64,000 nt of DNA from RCC90-49c sp051016155 (GTDB lineage Bacteria > Bacteroidota > Bacteroidia > Cytophagales > Amoebophilaceae), in NCBI GenBank assembly GCA_051016155.1, contig CP136537.1, positions 1-64,000 of the forward strand, in the 5' to 3' direction. This document shows positions 25,830 to 35,618 of the stretch, piece by piece. Numbering within the stretch: position 1 is the first letter of the stretch; every line of letters starts with the position of its first letter. The position numbers and the translations under genes were made by a program. Below the pieces are notes generated by a model. That model saw nothing but the letters and a program-made list of their open reading frames with translations, did not search any database and was not told the DNA's origin.

Positions 25830-28001
25830 ATGGAAGACCCTATAACGAAGGCCATCAGAGAAAAACTGAGACAGGTTTTTGACTATGACCAGTTCAGAGA
25901 AGAGCAAGAGGCCATTATCAAAAACGTCTTAGATGGTAAGAACACTTTTGTCATTATGCCTACCGGTGGGGGCAAGTCGTTGTGCTATCAAATACCAGCT
26001 TTGATGCAAGAGGGTTTAGCCATCGTCATATCGCCTTTGATTGCACTGATGAAGAATCAAGTAGACCAACTGCATGCTTTGGGCGTCAAAGCGGCTTTTC
26101 TCAACTCTACCTTGTCTAGGAAGGTCGTTCAAGAGATTAAAGAACGGGTCCTGTCTGGAGAGACCAAGCTGCTTTACGTAGCGCCAGAGTCGCTCATCAA
26201 AGAGGACAACCTAGCCTTTTTAAAACAGGCGTCCATCTCCTTCATTGCTGTAGACGAGGCGCACTGTATTTCGGACTGGGGGCATGACTTTCGGCCAGAG
26301 TACAGAAACATCAAAACAGTCATTGATGAGCAGCTAGGCAAATTGCCCATGATTGGCCTTACTGCTACAGCGACGCCCAGAGTACAGCAGGACATTGTCA
26401 AAAACCTGGGCATAGAAGACGCCACATTATTTACGTCTTCTTTTAATAGAGAAAATCTCTATTACGAGATCAGGCCTAAAATAGACGTAGAAAAGCAGCT
26501 GGTTAAATTCATCAAAGACGCTCCCAAGGCCTCTGGCATTGTGTATTGTCAGAGCAGAAAAAAGGTGGAAGAGATGGCAGCATTGCTAAACCTGAATGGC
26601 ATTCGCGCTGCCCCCTATCATGCTGGGCTGGAGAGCAAAACCAGAATGAAAAACCAAGATGCTTTTCTGAACAACCAAGTAGAAGTCGTTGTGGCTACTA
26701 TTGCCTTTGGCATGGGCATTGACAAGCCCGATGTACGCTTTGTGATCCATCATGATGTGCCTAGGTCTCTGGAAGGCTATTATCAAGAAACAGGCAGGGC
26801 AGGCAGGGATGGCCTAGTCAGTCACTGCCTCATGTTCTACAGCCATGAGGACATTGTGAAGATGAAGAAGTTTAACAACAGCAAGCCTGCTTTAGAACGA
26901 GACAAGGCCCAGACACTACTACAAGAAGTGGCTAATTATGCCGTGTCTGGTGCGTGTCGACGCAAACAGCTGCTCCATTACTTTGGAGAGTTTTACAAAG
27001 AAGGCTGTCATTATTGTGACAATTGTAAGAATCCTACAGAGACTTACGCCGCAGAACATTTTGTCAAAATGGTGCTTTCAGCTGTGCAGCAAACCCAAGA
27101 GCAAGGTGACATGGAGTATGTAATCCACTTTTTGAGAGGTGAAGAAGATGCTTATATAAAGAGCTATCGCCACCAAACACTCCCTCTGTTTGGCCAAGGA
27201 AGCGACCAAGACGACGCCTTCTGGGCGGCTGTGATTAGACAAACCCTGCTGTTTGGTCTATTGCGCAAGGATATGGAGCCTGGCAATACCTTACAATTGA
27301 CCCAGCAAGGCACAAGCTTTTTAGACCAACCATACGGGATCATGCTCCATAAGGACCATGTGTATGCTGCCTCTGACCAGGCTAAACCGCTTGATGAGGC
27401 TGTGAGAACGCATGATCAAGCACTCCTGATACGTTTGCAAGAGCTCAGAAAACAAGTAGCGCGAGAAAAAGGCGTTCCCACCTACGCTGTCTTCCAAGAT
27501 GCATCGCTCGAAGACATGGCCCTGGCCTATCCCAGCACTTTAGAAGAACTGGCTCAAATCAGTGGATTAAGTCTAGGCAAAGCAAAGAAATTTGGGCAAC
27601 CCTTTATCGAACTGATCCAACAGCATATATTAGATAACGACATCACTACAGTATCAGAGATCACTGTAAAATCTATTGCTGACAAATCCAAAAGTAAAGT
27701 AGCTATTATTCAGCAGATCGATCGCAAGATCGATTTAGAGGAGATTGCTGCCTCCAAGTCATTGACTTTGGACGAGCTGCTCAAGGAGATGGAGCAACTA
27801 TGCTACGCTGGCACCAAGCTGAACATCGGCTATTACATCAACACAGTGCTTTCTAGAGACCAACAAGAGGAGTTGTATGATTACTTTATGAAGGCTGAGA
27901 CAGATAACATCGGGCAGGCGAAAACAGCCCTAGGGGAAGATTATGAAGAGGAGGAACTACGGCTGATGCGCATCAAGTTTATGTCTGAAGTAGCCAATTA
28001 G
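25830..28001 (+). CDS. recQ: ATP-dependent DNA helicase RecQ
   Basis: RecQ is a 3'-5' helicase for recombination and replication repair. The 723-residue protein has motif 0 (FREEQEAII), Walker A PTGGGKSLCYQ, the DEAH box with aromatic-rich loop VDEAHCISDWGHDFRPEY, TATATPRV, and motif VI QETGRAGRDG. The RecQ zinc site is present (CRRKQLLHYFGEF, then CHYCDNC), followed by a winged-helix region, an HRDC-like segment at about 528-598 (YPSTLEELAQISGLSLGKAK) and an extra C-terminal ~110 residues. Bacteroidota often carry this longer form. It is convergent with the DUF6603 cluster. Confidence 0.95.
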   Translation: MEDPITKAIREKLRQVFDYDQFREEQEAIIKNVLDGKNTFVIMPTGGGKSLCYQIPALMQEGLAIVISPLIALMKNQVDQLHALGVKAAFLNSTLSRKVVQEIKERVLSGETKLLYVAPESLIKEDNLAFLKQASISFIAVDEAHCISDWGHDFRPEYRNIKTVIDEQLGKLPMIGLTATATPRVQQDIVKNLGIEDATLFTSSFNRENLYYEIRPKIDVEKQLVKFIKDAPKASGIVYCQSRKKVEEMAALLNLNGIRAAPYHAGLESKTRMKNQDAFLNNQVEVVVATIAFGMGIDKPDVRFVIHHDVPRSLEGYYQETGRAGRDGLVSHCLMFYSHEDIVKMKKFNNSKPALERDKAQTLLQEVANYAVSGACRRKQLLHYFGEFYKEGCHYCDNCKNPTETYAAEHFVKMVLSAVQQTQEQGDMEYVIHFLRGEEDAYIKSYRHQTLPLFGQGSDQDDAFWAAVIRQTLLFGLLRKDMEPGNTLQLTQQGTSFLDQPYGIMLHKDHVYAASDQAKPLDEAVRTHDQALLIRLQELRKQVAREKGVPTYAVFQDASLEDMALAYPSTLEELAQISGLSLGKAKKFGQPFIELIQQHILDNDITTVSEITVKSIADKSKSKVAIIQQIDRKIDLEEIAASKSLTLDELLKEMEQLCYAGTKLNIGYYINTVLSRDQQEELYDYFMKAETDNIGQAKTALGEDYEEEELRLMRIKFMSEVAN

Positions 28002-28178
28002 AGGGTTTTCAGCGGTGTTATTCTGTGATTTAAAAGCCAGTTGTAGTCTTCGGGGCAGTCTAGTTTAGCAGCGCGTGGCTGAAGCTATTGGGAAGAGCTG
28101 CGCAAAGGGAGTTAATAAACCTTACCGTACAAGCGAAAAGCACTTGCACGATAGGCTCACTTTAGAACAAGATATCTA

Positions 28179-28796
28179 CTAATCTCCCGGATTAAAGACT
28201 ATACGCATCTGTGCATCGTGGTCTTGTCCTGAGTTGTCAAGTTGGAATTGTGCACTTGGGCTAGGCTTATCTCCATAATTTCCTCCTTGGTTCACCAAAT
28301 AATAACCGTGGTTTTGTGGCTTTATGTATATCGTTCCTCTGTTGACAAGTGTTACAAGTTTATGAAGATCAGCTTCGTTGAGCACCGTCCGGCCTATCCT
28401 CAATGAGACGGCAGCAGCTACTTCTCCAGTCGACTCAATCCCCTTACCTGTAACAACGCCATTGCTTGTGCTAATGTTGCCAGATGCTGTGATATCTCCT
28501 CCTGTGATAGCACCGGTTGCACTAACGCTATCTCCTGTGACAGCGCCGGCTGTGCTGATGCTGCCTCCTGTCATGGGCCCAGTTGCCGTAACATTACCTC
28601 CTGTGATAGCACCGACTGTACTGACGCTGCCCCCTGTAATGGTTCCAGTTGCTGTGACACTACCGCTATTGGTTAATGAAACAGCAGGCGAGGTGTCAGT
28701 ACCTACTTTAATACTATGGGTCGCTGTCAAATCTTTCAGTGGTGTGACGGTGAATGGTTTACTTTCTTGCGGTTGTTCTCTGTTGTTAGTATTCAT
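28179..28796 (-). CDS. Tail-fibre-like repeat protein (cluster gene 8)
   Basis: This 205-residue protein is last in the operon. The N-terminal leader (MNTNNREQPQESKPF, then PLKDLTATH) is shared with the two genes upstream. Residues ~48-118 are Gly/Thr/Ser repeats of about nine residues (TGTITGGSVSTVGAITGG and variants), as in triple-stranded beta helices of phage fibres. The C-terminal part (LHKLVTLVNRGTIYIKPQNH) is not recognised. No signal peptide. The long frame on the opposite strand is a shadow of the repeats. Cell-surface or fibre role is inference. Confidence 0.75.
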   Translation of the reverse strand: MNTNNREQPQESKPFTVTPLKDLTATHSIKVGTDTSPAVSLTNSGSVTATGTITGGSVSTVGAITGGNVTATGPMTGGSISTAGAVTGDSVSATGAITGGDITASGNISTSNGVVTGKGIESTGEVAAAVSLRIGRTVLNEADLHKLVTLVNRGTIYIKPQNHGYYLVNQGGNYGDKPSPSAQFQLDNSGQDHDAQMRIVFNPGD

Positions 28797-28887
28797 AATG
28801 ATTGGCTTAAAGGTTAGTATTTAATGGAGTTTCCGGCCTTATTACGTGGCCCTTGAGCTAGCTCAGTAACTCTTAGCCTAGAACAGC

Positions 28888-29472
28888 TTACAGTTTCATA
28901 ATAAACGCCAGGGCATAGTAGCGCGGGCGTATAAGATCTTCTGTTGCTCCCCCTGCATGGCTAATAGCGACACTAACAGAGTGCATGTGTGCTCCGCTTT
29001 CTTTGGTATTTTGTGATGATGAAGGTATTGTCTCATTTTGAGAATTCTCATGGAATGCTAGTAATGGAGTATTCCATTTATCCCCATGGCACCATCCTTT
29101 ATACCAACCTTCGTAGGGGAGTCCATGCTGGTGATTTCCCTGTGAGTCTGTAGTGAAAGACTGGGCTGGGAGGTTGACCTTATATCCTCCTAATTTTTGG
29201 GCCTGATAATCAGTACTACTTTTGTCAGCAGCTACAATAAAACGGCCTTTCAAATCTGGTGTGTTGTTGTTTCCATCGCACAAAATCCATCCCGGAGGGA
29301 CATTGTCTGTTGTGCCCGACCACATGATGATACTACCGGCAGGGAGTAGCTCGTGGCCGTTTTGCCTTAGTTTACCTTCAGCATTGATATCGCCTGTTGC
29401 TGTTAAATCTTTCAGTGGCGCGACAGTGAAGGATTTTTTTGTTTCCCGTTGTTCGCTGTTGTTAGTGTTCAT
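28888..29472 (-). CDS. Phage tail-collar domain protein (cluster gene 7)
   Basis: The protein has the shared leader (MNTNNSEQRETKKSF, then APLKDLTATG) and a tail-collar domain. Its hallmarks are LLPAGSIIMWSGTTDNVPPG, WILCDGNNNTPDLKGRFI, and a C-terminal SGAHMHSVSVAISHAGG with RPRYYALAFIMKL. These occur in phage short-tail-fibre and microcystin-dependent-type proteins. The frame is open from 29496, but the leader in the two neighbours begins at MNTN, so ATG 29472 (194 residues) is preferred. It is a close paralogue of the gene at 29569. Confidence 0.82.
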   Translation of the reverse strand: MNTNNSEQRETKKSFTVAPLKDLTATGDINAEGKLRQNGHELLPAGSIIMWSGTTDNVPPGWILCDGNNNTPDLKGRFIVAADKSSTDYQAQKLGGYKVNLPAQSFTTDSQGNHQHGLPYEGWYKGWCHGDKWNTPLLAFHENSQNETIPSSSQNTKESGAHMHSVSVAISHAGGATEDLIRPRYYALAFIMKL

Positions 29473-29568
29473 AGTGATTGGTTTAAAGGTTAACATTTGG
29501 TGGACACTAAGGTATTGGTTAGATAGCCCTTGAGCTAGCCTAAGTAATGCTTAGCTTCAAACAGGGCT

Positions 29569-30132
29569 TTAAAGTTTCATAATAAATGCCAGGGCATAGT
29601 AACGCGGACGTATAAGGTCATCTGTTTTTACCCCCGTATTGTAAGTAATAGGAACACTGACATTATGACTGTGTGCTCCACTTGGCTGTGTTTGGGCTGA
29701 CTTGACTGACTGACCTGCTCTATCAATTACGGTGACTTTGTTGGCTTGTAGGGCACACGTATTATCGTACCACCCCGGAGGAAATCCATGAGAATGGTTT
29801 CCTCGTTCATCTGTAGTAACAGACATTGTTGGGAGGTTGATACTGGAACCACCTGAATTGTTGGGTTGAAAATCAGTGCTGGCATCAGCAGCTACAATGA
29901 AGCGTCCTTGTAAGTTGGGCGTACCATTTGCTCCATTGCACAAGGCCCAGCCAGCAGGAACATTGGCAAAGTTGCCACTCCACATGATGATACTCCCCTG
30001 CGGGAGTAGATCGTGACCGCTTTCTTGTATTTTTCCTTCAGCATTGACATTCCCTGTGGCTGTTAAGTCTTTTAGGGGCGCGACGGTGAATGGTTTACTT
30101 TCTTGCGGTTGTTCTTTGCAGTTCGTGTTCAT
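29569..30132 (-). CDS. Phage tail-collar domain protein (cluster gene 6)
   Basis: The 187-residue paralogue of gene 7 has the leader MNTNCKEQPQESKPF followed by PLKDLTATGNVNAEG. The collar domain is LLPQGSIIMWSGNFANVPAG, WALCNGANGTPNLQGRFI, GAHSHNVSVPIT and RPRYYALAFIMKL. The region between, around the histidine-rich DERGNHSHGFPPGWYD, differs from gene 7, which suggests ligand or specificity divergence after duplication. Gaps of ~96 and ~91 bases separate genes 6, 7 and 8, wider than elsewhere in the cluster, and hold related leader sequence (GATTGGTTTAAAGGTTA-like). Confidence 0.82.
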   Translation of the reverse strand: MNTNCKEQPQESKPFTVAPLKDLTATGNVNAEGKIQESGHDLLPQGSIIMWSGNFANVPAGWALCNGANGTPNLQGRFIVAADASTDFQPNNSGGSSINLPTMSVTTDERGNHSHGFPPGWYDNTCALQANKVTVIDRAGQSVKSAQTQPSGAHSHNVSVPITYNTGVKTDDLIRPRYYALAFIMKL

Positions 30133-30168
30133 GATTATTAAGATTTAGCATTGGTCAAAGCTTTTGTC

Positions 30169-31482
30169 TCACCCATCAATAGGACTCAACGTAGCGATAT
30201 AATCACCAGGAGGCAGATTGGGGTCCATGACTTGTATACCACTCGAGTTGCAAGGCAGCGTTATTGGATAGCCTGGCATTAAGCCTCCACGTATCTGCTC
30301 TATGCTCAAACTAAATTCTTTGGCGCCATACGTTTCATACTCAAGATGCACATTATTCAAGTATGGGTCTTTGTAAGCGGTATATTCTATAGGGTCTTCA
30401 GTTCGTGGAGTAGTGACCACATCGAAGTATTTGATCTCAGGCGTAGCAGGCTCCTTGTATAACAAAATGGCATAGACACCATCATCATATCCAGGTATGT
30501 TCCTGTATTGCACATACATCACTGTAGGGCCAGGCTGAAGCCTCGTGGCGATGTGGGAAATATTAAACGCTACGGATGACTCAGGGCTTCCTTCATTAGG
30601 GTTGACAATGAAGGCACCTTCGGGGGGCGTTAGTATCCAAGCTGGGTTGGCTTGAGAAGGCGGTGGTGGTGGTGTCCAGCCAGAGGCATGCTGGCCTAGG
30701 GTGACATTGATGCTAGTGGCAGAGCCTGTATCAGTGAGTGCACCATAACCGTCTGGGTCTGACGCAGGAGCGTAAACAAAAGAGACGATGAACTGAGTGT
30801 TTTCGCCTGCTTTGACCCCTACAGAAGACTTGGAATACAATACAAGCTCGAACTCATTGGGCGCTGGAGCACAACCGTCTTGCGCTCTGTAAATGCTAGG
30901 TTCGTAAGGATGTGCTTCGCAAGCTATATCCTCATGTAAGCTTCGGTGCGCATGGGGTGGGCTTTGCAGAAATACAGGAAGATAGAATGTGCGTGGTAGT
31001 TGAGGCAGCGCACTTGGTGTGACGGGAGGTACTCGGTAAAAATCAACACTCAGGTCAACTTTAGAATCCTTAGGAGGATTGGCTACCACCAGTCCAGTAA
31101 TGGAGATAGCAATGCTACCGTCAGTACCCAATGGTATGTCTTGTGTGGGAGCCAAACAGACAAGCCCTTCGGATGCATACAAAGCAAAAGCCCAATTGTC
31201 CGCACTACAGGTGATTTTATTAAATGCATCTTCACCGATCTTCAGTGCGCTCAGGTCCAGATAGAGCAAAGAACCTTGTGCGCTACCGGCCGCGCTTTTG
31301 GGAACTGGCTTGCTGGACAAAAAAGAGGCTTCTTCTGAAGAGCTACTTTCCTTGTCTACCGTGAACGTAATCTCAAGAGTCAGTTGATTCAACGTAGGAT
31401 CACTGCCTATGTAAATCGTGTTTTTGGCATCAGGATTATTCAGATGAAAGACTAACTGCGGAGGTATAGTTGTGCTGTTCAT
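30169..31482 (-). CDS. Unknown beta-rich protein with ADNW domain (cluster gene 5)
   Basis: The 437-residue protein has no family I can name. Residues ~20-150 (LYLDLSALKIGEDAF, CSADNWAFALYASEG, then TDGSIAISITGLVVANPP and VDLSVDFYRVP) resemble the C-terminal ~115 residues of the 1359-residue protein encoded just upstream (IAADNWTFKCLSDP, GIVFTISNLMAADKSGQVQL, FVDYYGF), so the two share a domain. The C-terminal part looks like Ig-like beta domains (AKEFSLSIEQIRGG, LPPGDYIATLSP). No signal peptide or membrane segment. A run of Gly/Pro-rich sequence is present near VTLGQHASGWTPPPPPSQ. Confidence 0.6.
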   Translation of the reverse strand: MNSTTIPPQLVFHLNNPDAKNTIYIGSDPTLNQLTLEITFTVDKESSSSEEASFLSSKPVPKSAAGSAQGSLLYLDLSALKIGEDAFNKITCSADNWAFALYASEGLVCLAPTQDIPLGTDGSIAISITGLVVANPPKDSKVDLSVDFYRVPPVTPSALPQLPRTFYLPVFLQSPPHAHRSLHEDIACEAHPYEPSIYRAQDGCAPAPNEFELVLYSKSSVGVKAGENTQFIVSFVYAPASDPDGYGALTDTGSATSINVTLGQHASGWTPPPPPSQANPAWILTPPEGAFIVNPNEGSPESSVAFNISHIATRLQPGPTVMYVQYRNIPGYDDGVYAILLYKEPATPEIKYFDVVTTPRTEDPIEYTAYKDPYLNNVHLEYETYGAKEFSLSIEQIRGGLMPGYPITLPCNSSGIQVMDPNLPPGDYIATLSPIDG

Positions 31483-31535
31483 ATTGCTTATTGATTTTTT
31501 ACTTATTAGACTATTTGTTTATTGATCTTTTTGTT

Positions 31536-34500
31536 TTAGCTCTTAGCCTCTAGAGTAATCACCACAGCCTTGGTCCCATCGTTGAGCCCTTTGAAGCCAT
31601 AGTAATCTACAAAAAGTTGCACCTGCCCACTTTTATCTGCAGCCATCAAATTCGATATAGTGAAGACGATACCTGCCTTATCCGCCAGGGTAATATTTTG
31701 CGTAGGCGTTGCTGCCCAATAGTGACCATAAGATGGATCAGATAAGCACTTAAAAGTCCAGTTGTCTGCTGCTATACTGAGTTGAGCAACGTTTTCGTCT
31801 GCCACGAGCTGCCCAAAATGAATGTAAAAGATAGCACCAGGCTGGGTCGTTCCTTCATTGACCAGCTGGCCTGGAGGCAAAGTAATCGTGTCGCCTTTTT
31901 GGTTGGTCATATGCAGTGTCAAGGTATTGGCCGTATTGGCTTGCGCCACTGGCTGGCCTGAGGCATTGACCAATGCAAAGTTGAGCAGGTCTGGGTTGAG
32001 CCTGAGCCACCCCTCTTGAATGGTTTGTGGCGTATAGCCTGCCACAGCTTGTCCAGTGGTTGGGGCAATTACTGGGTCTACCTCCCAGCTTGTTTGCGCC
32101 TCTTGGGTCACTTCTTTGATCCAAGACCAAGTATAACCTGCTTCTTTAGGTAAGGGCATGGTCAGCCTTGAAGCCCCCTCTAGAATGGGCGTCATCAAAA
32201 AAGTCATCTCCAAGGTTTCAAGAACAGCAGCATATTGATCACTAGGAATGTCAATGGCCTTAGTGGGTAAGATGCCTGTAGTAGCGTGAATTTGGGCCCG
32301 AGGGTCTACCAGCATCAATACCTTCTGGAGGTAAGCCGTGTTGTCAGTAGGATCAGCTGCACCTGGCTTAGGAAAGGCCGTTAGCGTGAGGTTAGCCTCT
32401 CCAGGCTTGACTACGCCTGCGTCCTTGCCATCAGCTGCCTCAGTGTAAAAAGTTCCGAAATCATAGTCGCTTCCACTGGTTTTGAAATACCCGACCAACC
32501 CATCATCTTGTTTCTTGAGGTCGCCTAGAATAACAGGAAACTGCACCTGAGTGAACTCATTGTCGTAAGTGTCGTAGTCATCGCCCTGATCGATAGCTTC
32601 ATAAGACTGGTTCAGGGCTGGGCTTCCCTTGAGCTCTAAGCCCAGAATAGCTTGCGTAATGGCCACAGGCCTACCGATGAGCAGTGCCAAGCTGCCACTT
32701 GCTGCTGCGCTCTGGGGGTTGATAAAGTTCTGAGTGCTATCAATAGCGCGCCAAAAAGCTTTAAAGTAGCCAGGGGTGCCCTTGTACAAGGCATTGGCCA
32801 AGGCACTGAGCTGCGGATTTTGATACTTAAAGACCACTTCCACCGGCTGATTGATCGTGCTATTGTCGCCTGGTGCTGACTGCCACTCAATGGTGGATTG
32901 GTCTCCACTGAGGAACATCGTGCCCAGCGCTTTGCCTTGTTGATCATAGAAGAACAAGCCCTCATTCAGATGGTTAGGCAAAATCCAACCACACACCGGT
33001 GTGGTGGCTGGGTGGGCATTCATTTCTTGTAAGGTATCTCCTATGGCTGCTAACCATCGAAAGATCAGCCTGGTAGGCTGCGCTATTCTGGGCGGCAGGT
33101 AGACGATGCCTGGCTCTGTGGTTTCTTGAAAAGTAGTTGTCAACGAGTCGGCACAAACAAGCTTGTTTAAGAACACCTTGCGTTTTTGGCCATAAGTATC
33201 CACCAGGTCAAAAGATAATTTCATAAAGCCAGCCCGAATAGGATTGTAAGTGCTACTGGCCACTGGTGCCACGGTGTTATGCGTACCGATCACTGGCGCT
33301 AGGTACTCGGTCAAAGATTGCTCATCACTGCCTGGTTGAGCTTTTACTTGCAATTGTAAGGCCTGTGCTTGCATGATCAGGCTTGCGTTGAACCCACTGA
33401 GTGCTTGCGACTGAAAAATTTGTTGATCCAGATCGTCTACAATGCTCTGCAATGTATCGTCCTTGTGGTGGGCCAAATAGTCGGTCAACTGTTTTTTCAA
33501 ACCTTGGGCAGCGCTGGTAGAAAGCAACGCACTCCCCTGGTAAATCTGGCCTGCCCCAAAGTCAATAGTACCTGGATCTAACTTCCCTTGATAATCAATA
33601 GTCCCTCCTGTGTCTGGGTCTATGTTGTACAGATCAGTAAAGAAGCTACTGGGATAGCTGTGCAGCTTTCCTTCCTGGTTGGTATCGCACATAGGATGGA
33701 GCTGTGTACTCCATTCCATAGATAACAGCGTCCAGGGATTGGTTTGCCACCACGCTACCGCCAGCAGCGCAGGGGCCTGTTTGTCAAAAGTGAAAATAGA
33801 CTGCGGCTGACCATTCAATGCTTGCTGCAAGGCCTTGGTCAAGGCTTCCACAGCGACAGAAGTTAGAGAAGCGAGCAATTGGGTATTGAGCAGACATCCC
33901 TCTAAAAGAAGCACATTGGTAGCCGCAGCATAAGGCAGATGGTTGGGCTGGGGCAGATTGACATCAGGAAACTGGCTTGCCGGAATGGCTTGTCCATTGA
34001 CAGCCACTTGGCCTAGCAGCTCGCTGGTAAGCCGGCACACAAGCGGTTGCTCCAGCGTAGTCGTGGTGCGATAGGGCGTAAGTGCACTTGCATCTGCTTC
34101 GCTTGTCAAGACCACCACGGGCTCATTGGCATGCCAGTATCTCGGTGCTGCCGTAGCTTGGAGCTCAACCCCTGCCCCTAGGCGGTCTACCATTGCTTGG
34201 ACATCCGCTCGCTGCTGTTCTAGCTGCGTTCGAATGCCTGTCCTTTTACGCTGTATGGCAGGCCAATCTGTTCCTAGCTTTTGAAGCAGTACTGCATTCA
34301 GGTTGTTTTTGTCTTCATCATTGCTGGCTTGTATCCATCTATACCAATCAGCAAAAAGTTGCCATTTGAACTGGTCTATGTAGTCTTGATAAGCATCATG
34401 CTCTTGCTGGTAGCGATTGAGCTTATTGAGGGCCTCTGCTAGCTTAAGGGGCAAGTTTTTTACCTCCTGCTCTTTGCCCTGGCTCTTCTTTTGAACAATG

Positions 34501-35615
34501 ATGTAGATTTTCCCTGCTTTGCCAGCTCTAAATTCCTGCTGATGCAATTTTTCCTCTAGCTGGGCCAGTTGGTTAGGAGTAGGCTGCTTAAAAGTATTGA
34601 GTAGGCCTTGTTGAAAAGCCTCTAACAGCTGCTCGAAAAAAGGCACTTCAGGGTGGAGCTTATCTCTGAAAAAGGCGGCCAGGGCTTCTGGAGGATTATT
34701 GCCAATGGCTGCTGTGGCCTGAACAGGTTGCTGCTGCGGCTGGTTGACCACATACGTGTTTTCAGGATTCCAGGCAATGTTCTGGACCAATCCGCTACAT
34801 AGTGTGTAACCAGGTTGTGCAGTATCCTCTCCTGCAAAGGTCCAAGCATAGTCTTTCTCAACGTCTTCCTTGCTTTTCCCTCCATTCAGTGGATCATTGG
34901 TAGGATTAGAAAACCAGCCAGTTACTTGATAGGTCACATTCACCGTCCCGCCCGTGGGCACCGTTACGTCCTGGAGCGTATCATAAAACCCAAACACATT
35001 CATACAGTTGGGATAAAAGGCGGCAAAAGTGGCATCACCGCTAGCCACAGCTGTGAGCTCACTGCCTGTCAAATTTTTGAACCGAAGAGGGTCTGCAGTC
35101 TCTGCCCAGGAAGAAGAGAACACCGTATTCTGCCCTACATATTGGTAATTCGGGTCTGATGCACTCAGCTGCTTAACAGGTAGGGTAATGCACAACTGTC
35201 CCGTAGGAGCCGCTTCGGCCAGCACATCGCTTTCGAGGATCCAAGTTTGACGGGTAGGGCTACCACTAGCAGGGGTGATAATTCTGTTGATCAGCCAACG
35301 ATTGCAAACAGGCAGAAAGCTAAGTGACTCCCCCTCTTTTTGATTGCTATGGGTGAATGCTTCAGGCAGTGCCCAGTGCAGGTGAATGCCCTGGGTTAGC
35401 TGGTGCAGAGGAGGGCCGGTCAGCGGGCGTACCACATTGATCCCCAAGAAAGCATCATAGGTGCCTATCTGGTTCTTAAAGTCTGTAGTAGCCCCTGCAA
35501 ATTGAGTAGTGCCTTGCTCGTCCTCTTGGTCTATTTTTCCCACACACAGGGCCTTGAGTGCTACAGGGACTACCAGTCCTAGTGCATCTGCCGTTGTTTT
35601 TACCTGCATCGCCAT
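31536..35615 (-). CDS. Giant protein of unknown function, 1359 aa (cluster gene 4)
   Basis: I do not recognise a named family. The N-terminal part includes GIHLHWALPEAFTHS and LPVCNRWLINRI, which have the look of conserved motifs. A stretch at about 330-480 rich in Leu, Gln, Glu and Lys (for example QLAQLEEKLHQQEFRAGKAG and EALNKLNRYQQEHDAYQDY) is predicted coiled coil. The last ~115 residues are the ADNW domain shared with gene 5. No signal peptide or membrane segment. It starts 3 bases after the stop of gene 3, so the pair is translationally linked, and probably works with it. Confidence 0.6.
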   Translation of the reverse strand: MAMQVKTTADALGLVVPVALKALCVGKIDQEDEQGTTQFAGATTDFKNQIGTYDAFLGINVVRPLTGPPLHQLTQGIHLHWALPEAFTHSNQKEGESLSFLPVCNRWLINRIITPASGSPTRQTWILESDVLAEAAPTGQLCITLPVKQLSASDPNYQYVGQNTVFSSSWAETADPLRFKNLTGSELTAVASGDATFAAFYPNCMNVFGFYDTLQDVTVPTGGTVNVTYQVTGWFSNPTNDPLNGGKSKEDVEKDYAWTFAGEDTAQPGYTLCSGLVQNIAWNPENTYVVNQPQQQPVQATAAIGNNPPEALAAFFRDKLHPEVPFFEQLLEAFQQGLLNTFKQPTPNQLAQLEEKLHQQEFRAGKAGKIYIIVQKKSQGKEQEVKNLPLKLAEALNKLNRYQQEHDAYQDYIDQFKWQLFADWYRWIQASNDEDKNNLNAVLLQKLGTDWPAIQRKRTGIRTQLEQQRADVQAMVDRLGAGVELQATAAPRYWHANEPVVVLTSEADASALTPYRTTTTLEQPLVCRLTSELLGQVAVNGQAIPASQFPDVNLPQPNHLPYAAATNVLLLEGCLLNTQLLASLTSVAVEALTKALQQALNGQPQSIFTFDKQAPALLAVAWWQTNPWTLLSMEWSTQLHPMCDTNQEGKLHSYPSSFFTDLYNIDPDTGGTIDYQGKLDPGTIDFGAGQIYQGSALLSTSAAQGLKKQLTDYLAHHKDDTLQSIVDDLDQQIFQSQALSGFNASLIMQAQALQLQVKAQPGSDEQSLTEYLAPVIGTHNTVAPVASSTYNPIRAGFMKLSFDLVDTYGQKRKVFLNKLVCADSLTTTFQETTEPGIVYLPPRIAQPTRLIFRWLAAIGDTLQEMNAHPATTPVCGWILPNHLNEGLFFYDQQGKALGTMFLSGDQSTIEWQSAPGDNSTINQPVEVVFKYQNPQLSALANALYKGTPGYFKAFWRAIDSTQNFINPQSAAASGSLALLIGRPVAITQAILGLELKGSPALNQSYEAIDQGDDYDTYDNEFTQVQFPVILGDLKKQDDGLVGYFKTSGSDYDFGTFYTEAADGKDAGVVKPGEANLTLTAFPKPGAADPTDNTAYLQKVLMLVDPRAQIHATTGILPTKAIDIPSDQYAAVLETLEMTFLMTPILEGASRLTMPLPKEAGYTWSWIKEVTQEAQTSWEVDPVIAPTTGQAVAGYTPQTIQEGWLRLNPDLLNFALVNASGQPVAQANTANTLTLHMTNQKGDTITLPPGQLVNEGTTQPGAIFYIHFGQLVADENVAQLSIAADNWTFKCLSDPSYGHYWAATPTQNITLADKAGIVFTISNLMAADKSGQVQLFVDYYGFKGLNDGTKAVVITLEAKS

Positions 35616-35618
35616 ATG

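Noticed and set aside
28378..28824. 148-codon plus-strand ORF opposite the fibre-like repeat gene
   Set aside because: It is the antisense of the Gly/Thr/Ser repeats; Ala/Val/Pro-rich translation is what the repeats give in that frame.
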